Source: Didymodactylos carnosus
Lineage: Eukaryota > Rotifera > Eurotatoria > Philodinida > Philodinidae
Assembly: GCA_905250885.1 (NCBI GenBank)
Contig: CAJNOQ010000854.1
Span: 1-40,007, forward strand
Length of the DNA: 40,007 nucleotides
Reading direction: 5' to 3'
Below are positions 10,236 to 22,974 of the stretch, in pieces. The translations under genes were made by a program, and so were the position numbers. How positions within the stretch are numbered: the first letter of the stretch is position 1; each line of letters begins with the position of its first letter. The notes below the pieces were generated by a model. That model searched no databases. It was not told the origin of the DNA and saw only the letters and a list, made by a program, of their open reading frames with translations.

Positions 10236-13200
10236 CGATAGATGTTGCTTTCAAGTCATCGAATAATATAAAACCGAAACTTTTATCTATATTTAAAACT
10301 ATACCAAAGAAAATTGAATCATCCTAGAACTGGATGGCGACAAATTGCGCTGCAAATCTGTAATGAGTTGAGATTCTACGTGGTTGATGTTACATAGTAT
10401 CAACCAAATTTGCATATCATATATCGTTGCTTGTATTTTCACTCAAAGGTACACAATCTATCCGTTTGATCCGATAGTCGTCAAAGGAAAACAATTTTAT
10501 TCGGAGATAATTTTGTACAATAAAATGCAATTTTTGCAAAAATAAAGAATTATGTTCGCCTTTAAACGGTTATCTCCTTTTTTATGTTCTTTTAAAAAAA
10601 AAAAACTACTCTCTCGAATAACAAAAACAATGTGGATATATGTACACGAAAAGAATAACTAATTTTATTATGCATAAAAATAGTTGAAACCATTAAAATA
10701 AGATTGTTTTCTTCCTTTGTTTCATGTCAGGAAAATTTTATTCTAATTTTTTACCGTTAAAAGAAATTTCCTAATCTCACGAGTAGATTCTGCACCCTTG
10801 ACAATGACCATCAGTCTGTTAATACTATAGTACTTAAAATATTTAGCTAATTAATTAATCATTATAATCAGTTTTGCTCGATTTAGCATGGATATTAGAC
10901 ATCTTATCTACTTTGTGTGAACATTTAAGATTGAATGTTTGATTTTTAGAAAACAGCCGAATCATTCGTGTATTTCTGTTAAAAAAAGATAATTTGGTTA
11001 AGTAATTTGAAATACTGACATAAAGAAGATGATGAAGAGAGAAATGTTACAGACACACATACATCTGTACATATGTTCATTATAATTGAAGTCAAACGTG
11101 AAATTAGTGACTAACGGTGTTTGACGGCATAGTAGAAAAATGTTAATATTATATATCGTGTCGATATAACCATCTTTAACCAAGTGACATTATGTCTGTC
11201 TTTTATATACTCATACAAAAGCAATAAAGTTCAATGTAACGCTTGAATAAAAACTACCATTATAAAAGTTTCTTTTATTTTTTCATATTCGATATTTTCA
11301 ATAGCCGGAAGTAATAGAAAATGGAGACTGTAAACATAATTCCATTCAGCAGAAGGCGGGACATTTATCTTCTAGCATTGTCGATTTTCAGATATATTTC
11401 AAGTAAATATTCATTAGTAGAACCCTTGATATGTGATTACACTGAACAATTAAAAAACAGTTGCTTAGATCAAAATAGCTCATTCATCATTTACACATGT
11501 GTATATGTCGATATGTATGTACCCGACGATAAGAAAAGTCCTATCATTAAAAGATATTAAATTTTATTTTTTATCTTTTCATGCTATATATATATATACA
11601 TATATCTACATATTTACTGTTTTTACAGATCGAATAATGATTAATTTAAGTTTTTTTTTACACAAAAAGATTGAAAACAAATAATCGATTGATTGAAGAT
11701 TGAATCGATCATGGTCATTATAGATCAGTTAAACTTAAATATTCTAAGACGTTTTAAATTTGTTCTTTCAACCGTTAGTAATATCATCTCTATTAAATGA
11801 GACTGACTAATCAACTCTATTTATAATAAATATTTTTCATACTGCCCTATTATTTATTTATTTACTACGTTGTCCATTAAATCTTTCGTTATAAAATATA
11901 ATAAATTAGAAAAATGAACAATGGTGACTAAGTTCAAGGTTCAATCTGATTAAACATGCACTCTTACTCATAATAACATTAAATATTTTTTCAAGTTAAA
12001 TTAAACTATACTTATGGGGTGGAGTTATGAATTTTTGTCAGTATTAGTTGAAAAAAGTATAGTTTTTCATTTATATTTAACAATGGCAATGAGAAACGAG
12101 AGTGCTGACTACTATATTCTTTTTTCATGCATTAAAATTGATTATTGAAAAACTTTTCCTGTTCTTTTTTTTCTTCTCCTTCTATTAACTAATACAAAAA
12201 CCAATATTTTCTTTGTTCATTAAAACTGGAAGCTAGCTCTTGAACAATATAAATTCTGGTTTCTTCTTTTTTTTTCGTCTTCTTTCTGTGAAATTGATTT
12301 TATTTTTTATTTTATATTTTACATAATACGACTATATCCGAGTATAGTGAGTGTATTAAGTTTCTTTGTAGATTTATCTCAAAATTGCCTAGAATTTTTT
12401 AAAAAAACTAATCCATGTCAAAGACGTAGACTATAAAATAAGAGTTTAATTTGTTGTACACATTGTTGAATTTGAGAAGAAAGTAACTTTTTAAAAAACC
12501 TGTACTTTTTTCTTTTGATAACATAATCAATAAGAACTATGACGATTGTTAATTTGACGAGACAAACATGCATATTGAAATTGAAGAAAAAAAAAGAAAA
12601 AGAGTTGGTTGATTAGTTGAACTCACGCAACAAAACATCTTTCCATTAGAATTGACAGTTATACAGAAATAGTAATGGAGTTAAAGCACGAAATAATCAA
12701 TTTAGTCGAGGATTTTGAAATTTATCTAAATCATTACAAATGAGATCTTCTAGATATATATTTTAACTATAAATTTGATTCAATTTTCATCAAACGGTAT
12801 ACGATTGGTAAGAATAATAAATTTATTATATCTTAGAGCCATCAGATTGTTTTTACCGTTGACAATATTTTTGTTATTTGATAGATACATCGTTTATTTG
12901 TAATTGATCTTGTAAAGAAGGTTGAAAATTGACTCTCTGTACCTTTGATTAAAATCACATAACAATAATGTGCTGATGACTGACACACTTCTTAATATAA
13001 ATTAAAGGTTCTCATATTCTTGTTCATATGAACTTCAATTCAACAATCATAAGTGACACACACGAACAAACAAAGAAAAGAAAAAAAGAAGGAAAGAAAG
13101 AAAAATTGTCCATATTAAATAAGAAAAGAAAATCTTCTTTTCTTTTCTTTTTTTCTGATTATTCCACCTCTGTTTTGTTGTAATATGAACAATCAGGTCG

Positions 13201-13806
13201 AATGAATATACTTCCATATAGATTATTTACATTTTAATAATAAAAACTCACGCAATCGACAACAAAAAAGTTTCGTTTACTTCGAAATATCACCATCACT
13301 AAAAGCGTTCAACTATACATAATGCAGAGGGATTGACACACTTCACTATTCTTTTGTTGGTTTCAAATGAAGCTGTCAACAGGTATGTATCGAATTGTAC
13401 CATATTGTATTTTCCATATATATATGTACGTATACAATCCTCAAATGTCTCTCGAAGGAAAATATTTCTCCGAAATTATCCTCTGGAGTCAAGCAAAGAA
13501 ATCTATATGATCATCGTGTGAGGATGATGAAAATTTTGTCATTATTCTGTAAAAATTGAAAAAGAATGAAAGTTGAGTATAGAATACAATACACTTGTCC
13601 ATCTCGACCGAAGTGGAATATCTGACAACTTGGCAGTTGTATTTAGCTCCAGCGTCAGTTAATCGTTTCAGTCAAATGAATAAAGAAGACTATGTATTCT
13701 TTTCAGATACGAAGAGAGTACTATCTAAAGGAATTTGGATAATCTGTTAGTAGATGTTTAAAGATGGCTTAGAAGGTCGATGACAACGCTTACGACGGTC
13801 ATTTTA

Positions 13807-13829
13807 GCTCTACTATATTATAGTAGAGC
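13807..13829. repeat. Exact 23-bp palindrome
   Basis: GCTCTACTATA-T-TATAGTAGAGC: two 11-base arms around a single T. Purely structural; no function is implied. Confidence 0.8.
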
Positions 13830-16408
13830 GATATAGAGTAGCGGATATTATAGACAAGATGTCAATAGTTTAAAGGAAATGTGTATTTTAATTAGAATTC
13901 AATGAAGTATTCAATTTTTCCATAATTCATTCCGTTTGAGATAGAAGGTCGTTGCGAATGAATGATTGAGATGTCACTGTCTTTCTTGCGTGTACGACAA
14001 ATTGCTTGGGGGATGATTTTCTTTTTTTGGAACAAGTGTATGTATTTTGTAATAGATAGAAAAGATGAGAGAGAATAAATCAAATGAGCAACAAATTACA
14101 TATTGGATAAGAGAAATGGAACTGTGTCATGTGAAATGGAAATGAGACAGAGAGAATATATGCGTGTTTATGTTCATTTTAATTGTTGGCTTAATAAACT
14201 ACATACATCTAGAAATGAAAGTTTGTATGTGCTTACAAATTATATCATTACGAGCGTATTTTTTCTCGATAAGTATTATCCATCATATGTAAAACAAAAA
14301 TTAACAAAACATTTTCGTTTGAAGAAAATTCATCAAATATTAAAACAATTACAATTATTGTATTAAAGATAATGATTCTTATTAGTAGTAGGACTATGTG
14401 ATTGTATTACATTCTCAATAAGCGCATCGATGTAAAATAATAACTAATTTAAAGTGCAGTACTGATGATGACGGGACGATAGAAAGTGATAAATATAAGT
14501 TGCTGTATTCGAACTTATATAATTTAGAATATCCTTTAAACTTCGTTCGGAAACTCTACATTAAGGTTCAACTTATCCATAAGTACGAAGAACGCAAAAA
14601 TGTTTTTTTTTTTAATACAAATAGATTATAAAAGAAACGGTATTCTTTTCAATAATGTAATCATATTTATTAAAAGAAAAAAGTGTGAAGATTTTTATTT
14701 TGATATCGTTAATTCAAGGGATAATCGTTTCAAATTGTAAACAAACTATAAAGTGAGTTGATATTAAACAATCACATTTTTTCATCTATAAAAAAATAAT
14801 ATCTTGTCATACGTGTATATTAAACACTATAGATCAGCTCAATGATTTGTTTTCATTTTCTTTTCTTTGATCCATTGTTTTGTATTTAATGAGCGACAGT
14901 TTTTACTGAGAATGTTAGGAATACTGACGTCAAAATTGTTTTAAAATTGTTCACGCTTTAAAGAATATAATCAAGATGGAGCCATTGTCATGTTTCTGTG
15001 TCTCTTTTTTACTTTGTTTTATATGTGAATATGTTCACATGCAAACAAACGCATCCGCTCCCTGTGATCGTCGTCTGTTTATATTTGATTGTGAGGTCAA
15101 TGACCTAATATAGGGAACGATGCATCCGTACAAATGTGTCATTTTATTTCTTAAAAAAAAACAATCTAAGCTTGATTTAATTCAGATACATTCGTTTCAT
15201 TCACTGAATAGTCTGTTAATGGAATAAGAAACAATAGAAAAAGAGAAAGAGAAATAGAGAGAGAGAGAGAGAGAGTGAATAGTATGTTGTTAACTGTTGT
15301 TACACTCTTCCTTTCTTTTTCAAGTTAGTATAGTGTAATTAAAAATCAGGATACACATTAAAACAATTTTACTAAAACAAAAAAGCAGCTGTTGTTCAGT
15401 TCGTTAGAAACAGTTTTAATTTACATCAGTAGTGGTAGATAGTCAGAAAAATAACGTAAGTCTGTAGTAGCTTTAATATTTTCTATTTATTTATCATGAA
15501 AACTTGTTTAAGACGAGATTTGAATACATTAATTTCACGTATAATATGTACATTTAATTTGAACCTTCAACAAGTTTTCAAAGCTTCAAGTCAACATCTC
15601 ATCATTACTTGTTGGTCATTCTTTCACCAAGCAAGAGTACAGAAAAATGTGCTACTCGAATTAGATGCTGTGATAAAATAAAAAAAAATGTTAAAATTTA
15701 ACTATATTGAAAATATTTTGAAGAATTGATCTATCCTGATACGAATTGTTTTTCGTACAGACTCGTACACCTTTTCTAACTGTAACGAAATATCTTTACT
15801 TTTTTTATGTATAAAGTTTATTTCCTTTTATTATACCTGCACAGTGTGCGATTTTCCGTTCATTTAAAATCGAAACAAACTGTTGAAGCGCACCAGTTAG
15901 AAATTAACGCACGAATGACGAATGACTACTTTTATTAGAGAACTTTAATCAGTTTTCTTTTTCCTTCTGTCTTTCAATCGTTATTCCATATGTGTACACG
16001 AAAAGAAATTATTCTTTACTCAGTAGGGTATCATTTAAACGATCTTTCTTCTTTCCATCCGCTCATTTATTTGATCGTGTTGATTAGTTTTTGATGCAAG
16101 CAATCACAATACTCATGTCGTTAATCAGTCAAATATGAGACTATACACAGTCATTGTTTTCTTGTACATTTACAATGTTTAATTTCTATTTTTCTTTTCT
16201 TCTGTTTTTGTTCGAGACATCAGTCTATCAAAACTGTCATATAGAGTAAATGATAATAATAATATCAAAATAGTATAAAAATGGCAATAATTATGAACAA
16301 CATATTTTACACATAAATGACAGATAAACAATAAATACACGCGCGTATTGTGTACTGGGGTACCACAGAGACGAAGAAAAAAGAAAGCTACTCTGTGACT
16401 ATAAGCTT

Positions 16409-16455
16409 CTTTTACTTGCCTATACAGACGATTCCTTTGTATAGACAAGTAAAAG
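16409..16455. repeat. Hairpin with 18-bp arms
   Basis: CTTTTACTTG-C-CTATACA at 16409-16426 pairs with TGTATAG-A-CAAGTAAAAG at 16438-16455 with one mismatch and an 11-base loop. It is too short for a typical TIR element. It could be a small-RNA hairpin or a foldback relic. Confidence 0.6.
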
Positions 16456-18112
16456 AAAACACTATGATTCTAAGAAAAAACTTTTATTTCCAGGAATAAT
16501 AAAAATATGTCCGTTTAGATTACTGTATTCTTCATAAGAAGAAAAATTTATGTTTACTGGTTTTTCTGCTACTGAACATTTAAAATATCGTATAGTTTTG
16601 AAATAATAGTGTCTAATGTTTCAGCTTCGTATAGAAACTAATTTTGTCAGTCTTTAATTGAATTCTGTGATTAGTTAGTGAAAAGCTGTTGAACGTCAAG
16701 TAATTAGACGGGACTATTGAATGAACAACACTAATGATATTTTATATTCTTGTAAGTTCACTAATTTTTGATGATTGACGTATATTCTTATCTTTCTAAT
16801 TGATTGAACAGTTGATGGTTAATATTCATCCTTTAACAAAAAATTGTCCATGTCAAATCATCTCTCCTTGTTTTTTCGTCTTTTTTATCCATTGTACCAT
16901 GCAACAATGAATGAGTATTGAACGAACTGTTCAAGATCAATAAATCAAGGTTTTTATTAGTAAGAACAATAAATCAAATTTTAAATGCCGGAAGATAAGA
17001 CAGTTGATAAGTCTAATGCAAAATGACTAAAGTCAAATCATAATAGTCATCAAATAACCGTCAAATGATTGAGCAAGAGAGAGAGAGAGAAGACAATCAT
17101 CATCATTAGTGATGTAAGTACACAGCAAGAGTCTACAGATGTATAATCAAACACAAAAAAAAAAACGAGAAAAAGAAAAATTAAAATGTCATTTGAGAAT
17201 AATCTTCATAATTAAATTAATTAATTTTAGACAATTCGGTTTATTTATCGTAGAAAAGAGAAAAAGAGAGAGATATTGTTTTTTGATAAGCCTTTTGGTC
17301 ATAAGTAAATCGGACACAAACATAGATATCAATCACATACACATGTTGATGTGAATTTTATTGCGTAAGCTCACTCGTATTTACACATACATGTTGAAGG
17401 TGCAACAATAATCGTATCGTTAAACGCTCATACATGAATATATTTATATGTATTTGCATGTGTTAAAAGAAGAAAAAAAGAAATCACTAGCAGATTTTCT
17501 ACTTCCGGCCTGTTCAAATCATAATTACCAAATGAAAAGAATAACACAAAGAAAAAACGGTTTAATATTTCTTCGAGTAAAACAATATATGTATATCCGA
17601 ATAATTACAACATTAATAAGTGTTTTTAGTTATATATGATTGAACAATACATTACATAATATAAGATTTATCGTAATAGTAATAAGGACTTATTAATTGT
17701 TCTTGTAAAAAGAAAACTTTTAGACAAATTCCATTGGTAAGAAGGAAATTTATTTATATTTGAAAACTCTTCAAATTGTTTTATACTCTGTTAATTTATC
17801 CTATTCATTTCATTGAGCATTAATCTATATGTATTATTTACAATGATAGTTTAACAATAATTGATATTTTTTTTTTTTTTTGAGATAAACTCATTGTTAT
17901 TGAGAAAAAATAGTAGAGATATTTGACTTTTACTACACGTTTTTAAAATTCAGATCATTGATTATTTTCTATCAATCTTTTTGATTAATGATCTATAGTC
18001 AAGTACTTTTTGACTTTATACTGGTCAAATTTTTATTAATGTAGTCGTTGTTTGTTTATAGATTGAATATTCCAGACATCAATACTACACAATTATTATT
18101 TAATAGACAAAT

Positions 18113-21100
18113 ATGTTCTTTCAACACCTTCTTCTATTGATTATATTTGATTTTTTTCAACAATCTATTGTCGCTATTTCTATTACTACTAGTACATGGA
18201 ATTGTTCAATTATCGATAGAGAACCATTTTCTTTATTCTATCGTAATCGTAAAACGAGTGGTAATGATAACGAATATTTACAAGATCAATGTCAAATAAC
18301 AATTGATTATGATAGTGATGAATGGAATAGATGTCATATATCGTGGACAAATATTAATAGAAAATCAATTAATTTAAATCAAATAATAGCAAATTTAATT
18401 CAAACAACAAATATAAAACTAAAACGAATCATAACAATTAAACTCGTTTCATGTTCAATAGACAATGTCGATGATCTATTGAAAACAAATAAAAGAAATT
18501 ATATAAGAAATCTAATATCAACAATTGAATATCTCGATTTAACATACAATAATATTAGAAAATTACCATCGTTAGCATCATTTCCACGCTTAAAATATCT
18601 TTGTCTGGGTAGGCTTACAAAATTTTTCTTATAAATGATAAATTATTGTTAGAACAAGAAGTTTGACACCTTGACGATTATATTTTTCGTCACGTGTTTA
18701 TAATATCACGTGGTATAATAAAGTTGGACAAGTTCTTTGCGTCTCAGATCATCCATCTGACAGGATATTCATTGTGTTGATTGAGGTACAACTTAGAAGA
18801 AAATATTTCCTGGTGACAATCTGCTTTTTTCTATCGAAAATTCTATGCCCATAGGGATCTGATAACGTTGATTGCGAGTATGATACTTCGAACTGCTCTT
18901 TGATCTTTAGAACCCCTTTTTTCTTCAGACTTCAAACTTTTTTTTTTGGAAATTAATTTCTAATTTGTACAGATTGTAGAGCGTATCGAGTTGACTGTGT
19001 AAAAAAAATATTTAAATCACCATCGGTTATCTGTAGTCATATGATTTTTACAGAAAAGAGAACTTTATCATTTGGAAATGTTTCTTCATTCGTTTCTCTA
19101 GTTTACAACAAACCTAGTACGTGATGAGTACGCGTGTACTCAATCAAATTGGGTGAAAGAACTTTGCGTGAGACTAACTTTCTGGCCAACGATATGAGTG
19201 ATCATCCCTCACAGATTATGAATAAAAGGAAAGATACTGGACTCTACTATACACTGACAAGTTAGACTTGTCAGTAATATACATCAGCAGTGTTATCCGT
19301 CTTGTAAGACGGTGTATTTTAATGGATCAACAGCAAGTTTACTAGTCGTTCATTGTCTCCTCATATAAGATTATCCATATTATCATTTATTTTTTCTATT
19401 TAGATTATAATGAGATTGAACAAGATAATTTGAATGAGAGTAGAAATATTAACAATGATTTAATTGGTCTCAGTTTACGTGGAAACAAAAATTTAATATT
19501 AAACAATAGTCTATTTTTTAGTTCATATTTAAAATTAACAATGTTAGATCTTAGTAATTGTAATTTAAAAATATTACCAAAAACATTATTTCAAAATTTA
19601 ACAACATTAAATTATCTATCGTTAACAAATAATTTTCTTAATCAATTACCATATTTACCAGATAAATTAGACTATCTTGATCTTTCATATAATCAATTCA
19701 TTTATCTTAATGAAAAAATTTTAAAATTAAATAATTTACATACACTTCATTTAAAATATAATCAAATACGTTCATTAGAATTTCTTAAATATTATTATCA
19801 ATATGATGATGATGAACATATTAACAATACAATTGATCAAGATAATTATGTAAGTATTATTAACTCTATTCTATAGTATGAAAAATTCTATTATTAAAAA
19901 TTATTTTCTCAACATCTTACTAAGTATATTTAATATAATTGAAAAATATTTTTATAAAATCATTTTTACATAAAAAGTGAGCTTTCGATACTTCTTTCAG
20001 TGTTCATCATCAGGCTAATATGACTGTCAACTTTAGAAGAGAGATAATTATATATACTAGTTGAAACAGAGAAAAGATTATTAGTTGAAGTCTCCTATTT
20101 CAACTAGTATATATAATTATCTCTCTTCTAAAGTTGACAGTCATATTAGCCTGATGATGAACACTGAAAGAAGTATCGAAAGCTCACTTTTTATGTAAAA
20201 ATGATTTTATAAAAATGTTTTTCAATTATATTAAATATACTTAGTTTTATACAAAAAAAAAACGTAAAAAGTCAAAGAATATCAATATATCAATATCTTA
20301 CGAACAAATTATATTTTAACAGAAAAAAAAATAACGAAATAGACATTAATCGTCTGAACATAAGACAGTCTCGTTTAGATTAATGATAGATTATAAATCT
20401 TTATTATTTTTATTTTTTAGATCTATTCACAATATTTACGTCTATCATTACGTGGTAATCCTTTACTATGTGATTGTTGGATGACAAAATTTTATGATAA
20501 TTATTATGGTGGTGGTGGTAGTGAAATAGACAATAATCATCAAATAATTATAAACGATTTAGAAATATTAAAATGTCAATTAATTTTACCTTATAATAAT
20601 AACAATACACCATCAACATTTATCTATAAATCATTTTCTGAATTAGAAAAATCAGATCTTTTATGTTCATATGAACAATATTGTTTTACCGATTGTTCAT
20701 GTTGTGATTTTGTTGCATGTGATTGTAATAATATTTGTCCAAATGATTGTTCATGTTATCATAATATAAATTGGACAAGAAATATTGTTAATTGTTCATT
20801 AGCAAATTTAACTGATATACCACAATTATTACCAGAAAAAGTAACAGAATTATCTTATGAATCAAATAATATTCAAAATATTAAATCATATATATTTGTG
20901 GGAAAAACATCATTGGTATCATTAAATTTAGCTCATAATAATTTAACTTATTTAGATAATGATACATTTTGTACTGTACCTAATTTAGAATATCTTGATT
21001 TAACTTATAATCCAATTATATTAGATAATTTTGATATATTTATGTGTTTGGAACGTTTACATGTTATTATATTATCAAATGAACAATTAAAAAATAAAAC

Positions 21101-22260
21101 AAATATTTTATTACCATATTCATGGAATATTTATTCGAAAAATCAAAATTTAAATTTATTTAGAATATCATCAAATATTACAACATTGTCTAAACGACTT
21201 ATTTCATTATATAATTTTACAAATCAACAACAAACAAATAATAATGTTAAACGAGAACATACAGCTAATAAAGGTAATGAGAACGATTTATTTTATATCA
21301 GAATTAAATATACTTTTGCTGTTTTTAGGAATACTGACAACAAGTACGATGATGAGTTATCTATTATCATCATCCATAAGTCCAAATTTAACTTCAATGT
21401 CCGATTTTCAATCTATTTCTCAACAGTTTTTATTTAAAAATTACCATTCTCCATTGCCACAACTATTTGATTCTACAAAATGTTCAGATATTCTATCAAC
21501 AATGTCATCGACAAATTTAATTTCGTTCGCTCATCAAAATCAAACAATATTTTTAATTTTACTTTTGTTATTAATTCTAATTATGTCTTGTTTAATCATT
21601 CTTCTATTATTATCATATTGTAGACGAAAAAAATTAAATATGAAACGTCGTCATTTAAATATTGAATTACGCTCTGATCATCCTATCCATCATCTCTCTC
21701 AAACGGCTGACATTCGAATGTATAACAAATATTATAAAAAAATAAATCAAAATCAACATCAGGATAGTTTGTACGAACAATTACCATCATCTTCATCAGA
21801 TAATAGTGAACAACAATTTTTGTCATCAAAAAATACTTATGAAAAGTATGAAACACCTCCGTCATGTTGTAATTATCATCGACAGATTTGTAAACCTACT
21901 CTTCCATTGTCTTGTAGTCATCATGAATACCAGTATGCCTCTTATGAACAAGATGCCATCTCCTCGACACAACCGAACAGTACTCATCATCACTATCCTC
22001 ATCAACAACAACAACAGTGTGCCATTTTACTATGGGCAAATCGTTTATTTTATACGGCTGATCATCGAACACATCGAAATTGTATTGATTATCATCAATC
22101 CTGTCCAAGTGAATTACATCATTTGCAAGCGTGTCTTTTAAACAATAATAATACAAAAAAATTAGATTCATTGAACAGGACAAAAACCAGCAGTGTTCCG
22201 AAATATTGTAATGACCATTTATCTCGAAAACAAGTCATACAATCACATATTTATAGATAA
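18113..22260 (+). CDS. LRR receptor with Toll-like ectodomain and no TIR domain (908 aa, 4 exons)
   Basis: Exons 18113-18608, 19404-19849, 20421-21273 and 21329-22260 join in phase (909 codons with stop); introns are 795, 571 and 55 bp, all GT-AG. Residues 1-23 form a signal peptide. Leucine-rich repeats run from about 138 (IEYLDLTYNNI, LTMLDLSNCNL, LDYLDLSYNQF), ending in an LRRCT-type motif GNPLLCDCW at 326-334. A cysteine cluster at 396-416 (LCSYEQYC...CSCCDFVACDC) is followed by an LRRNT motif CPNDCSCYHNINW (420-432), then about three more LRRs to ~525. This LRRCT-cluster-LRRNT order and the CCDF-ACDC wording match what I know of long insect Toll receptors (Toll-6/-7/-8 type). One membrane segment spans about 671-695, followed by CRRKK. 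The ~210-residue cytoplasmic tail is Ser/His/Gln-rich and shows no TIR motif. It is thus a surface LRR protein, perhaps an adhesion or co-receptor derived from a Toll. The ligand is unknown. Confidence 0.85.
18609..19403 (+). other. Intron 1 of the LRR receptor (795 bp)
   Basis: Starts GTAGGC and ends TTTAG. It contains small hairpins (CTGACAAGT-TAG-ACTTGTCAG near 19254-19274 and CCGTCTTGTAAGACGG near 19298) but no gene. Its length against the 55-bp third intron suggests inserted repeat material, which I cannot delimit. Confidence 0.5.
19919..20245. mobile_element. Near-perfect 327-bp palindrome inside intron 2 of the LRR receptor
   Basis: Arms 19919-20066 and 20098-20245 are both 148 bp and almost identical inverted copies; I see one clear difference (AATATTTTT on the left against AACATTTTT read from the right). 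The 31-base loop is CAGAGAAAAG...TCTCCTA. Each arm carries CTGATGATGAACACTG followed by AAAGAAGTATCGAAAGC. The high identity suggests a recent inversion-duplication or active foldback insertion. It lies between the donor at 19850 and the acceptor at 20420, so it does not interrupt coding sequence. Confidence 0.85.
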
Positions 22261-22280
22261 TAATTATAGTTACTTTTGTA

Positions 22281-22286
22281 AATAAA
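22281..22286 (+). promoter_or_regulatory. Polyadenylation signal AATAAA
   Basis: AATAAA 21 bases after the stop codon of the LRR receptor gene. It supports 22260 as the true end, with no further TIR-coding exon on this transcript. Confidence 0.65.
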
Positions 22287-22502
22287 ATTTTCTCATTGAA
22301 TACATGAAAAACAACAAATAACTGAATTTGCAAACAATTGATGACCTATATGGTTCTTTCAGTACCCAATGTATAACAGAAAATAAAGAAGAGAAGAGAC
22401 TAAATTTTTTAACATCCAGAGAAATAACCTATTTTAGGAAAATTCTCGTCCACTAAAACTAACGAGGGAACCTTCTGAAGTGCTAAAAACCTTTTTGAAT
22501 GG

Positions 22503-22974
22503 GATTATTTTTAAAATGTAGGCCCTCATGGGCTGTGAAGAACCCCAGCTTGGTTCGGACGCATTCAACTTTGTTGCTGAGATATCGAATTTTCCCCCAT
22601 ATGACCCGGATATCATACTACTACAATATGTCATAAGTGTAGTCCAGACCATTTGCAAACCGAGCTGAAAATCTGTTTCCGTTGCGGTGAAAGAACTTTT
22701 CCATATGGATACCAAAGGTAAACCATGCAGCAAATTTTGAAAAAATTCTTTCACCGCAGTCGAAAGAGATTTTCAGCTTGGCCTTTTTTCATCGGAGTAC
22801 AAATGGTTTGAGCTACAATATGCGATACGTCTCAACATAGAAATTCAAAACTCCGATTTTGCTTGAAATCCAGGTCCCATCGGGAAAATTCGATATCTCA
22901 GCAATAAAGTTGATTGCACCCGAACCAAGTTGGGGTTCTTCATAGCCCATGAGGATCTACATTTTAAAAATCTC
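22503..22974. mobile_element. ~470-bp foldback element
   Basis: Left arm 22503-22702 and right arm about 22742-22974 are imperfect inverted copies around a ~40-base loop. Shared blocks are TTTTTAAAATGTAG, CCTCATGGGCT-TGAAGAACCCC, TTGCTGAGATATCGAATTTTCCC and GCTGAAAATCT. Divergence is higher than in the palindrome at 19.9 kb, so this copy is older. Part of it recurs at bases 1-75. The 106-codon minus-strand open frame across the left arm is not a recognisable protein. Confidence 0.7.

Larger units (their letters stand above)
10236..18112. other. Long gene-poor stretch
   Basis: Almost 8 kb of AT-rich sequence without a gene I can support. It holds only simple-sequence tracts (GA runs near 15257-15276 and 17078-17090, A/T homopolymers), an exact 23-bp palindrome at 13807-13829 and a hairpin at 16409-16455. 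The open frames of 60-90 codons lack splice context and recognisable motifs. Distant promoter or enhancer sequence of the receptor gene at 18113 may lie at the right end, but nothing specific is visible. Confidence 0.5.

Noticed and set aside
15496-15681. Open frame of 61 codons in the gene-poor stretch
   Set aside because: No upstream or downstream exon with matching phase and no familiar motif.
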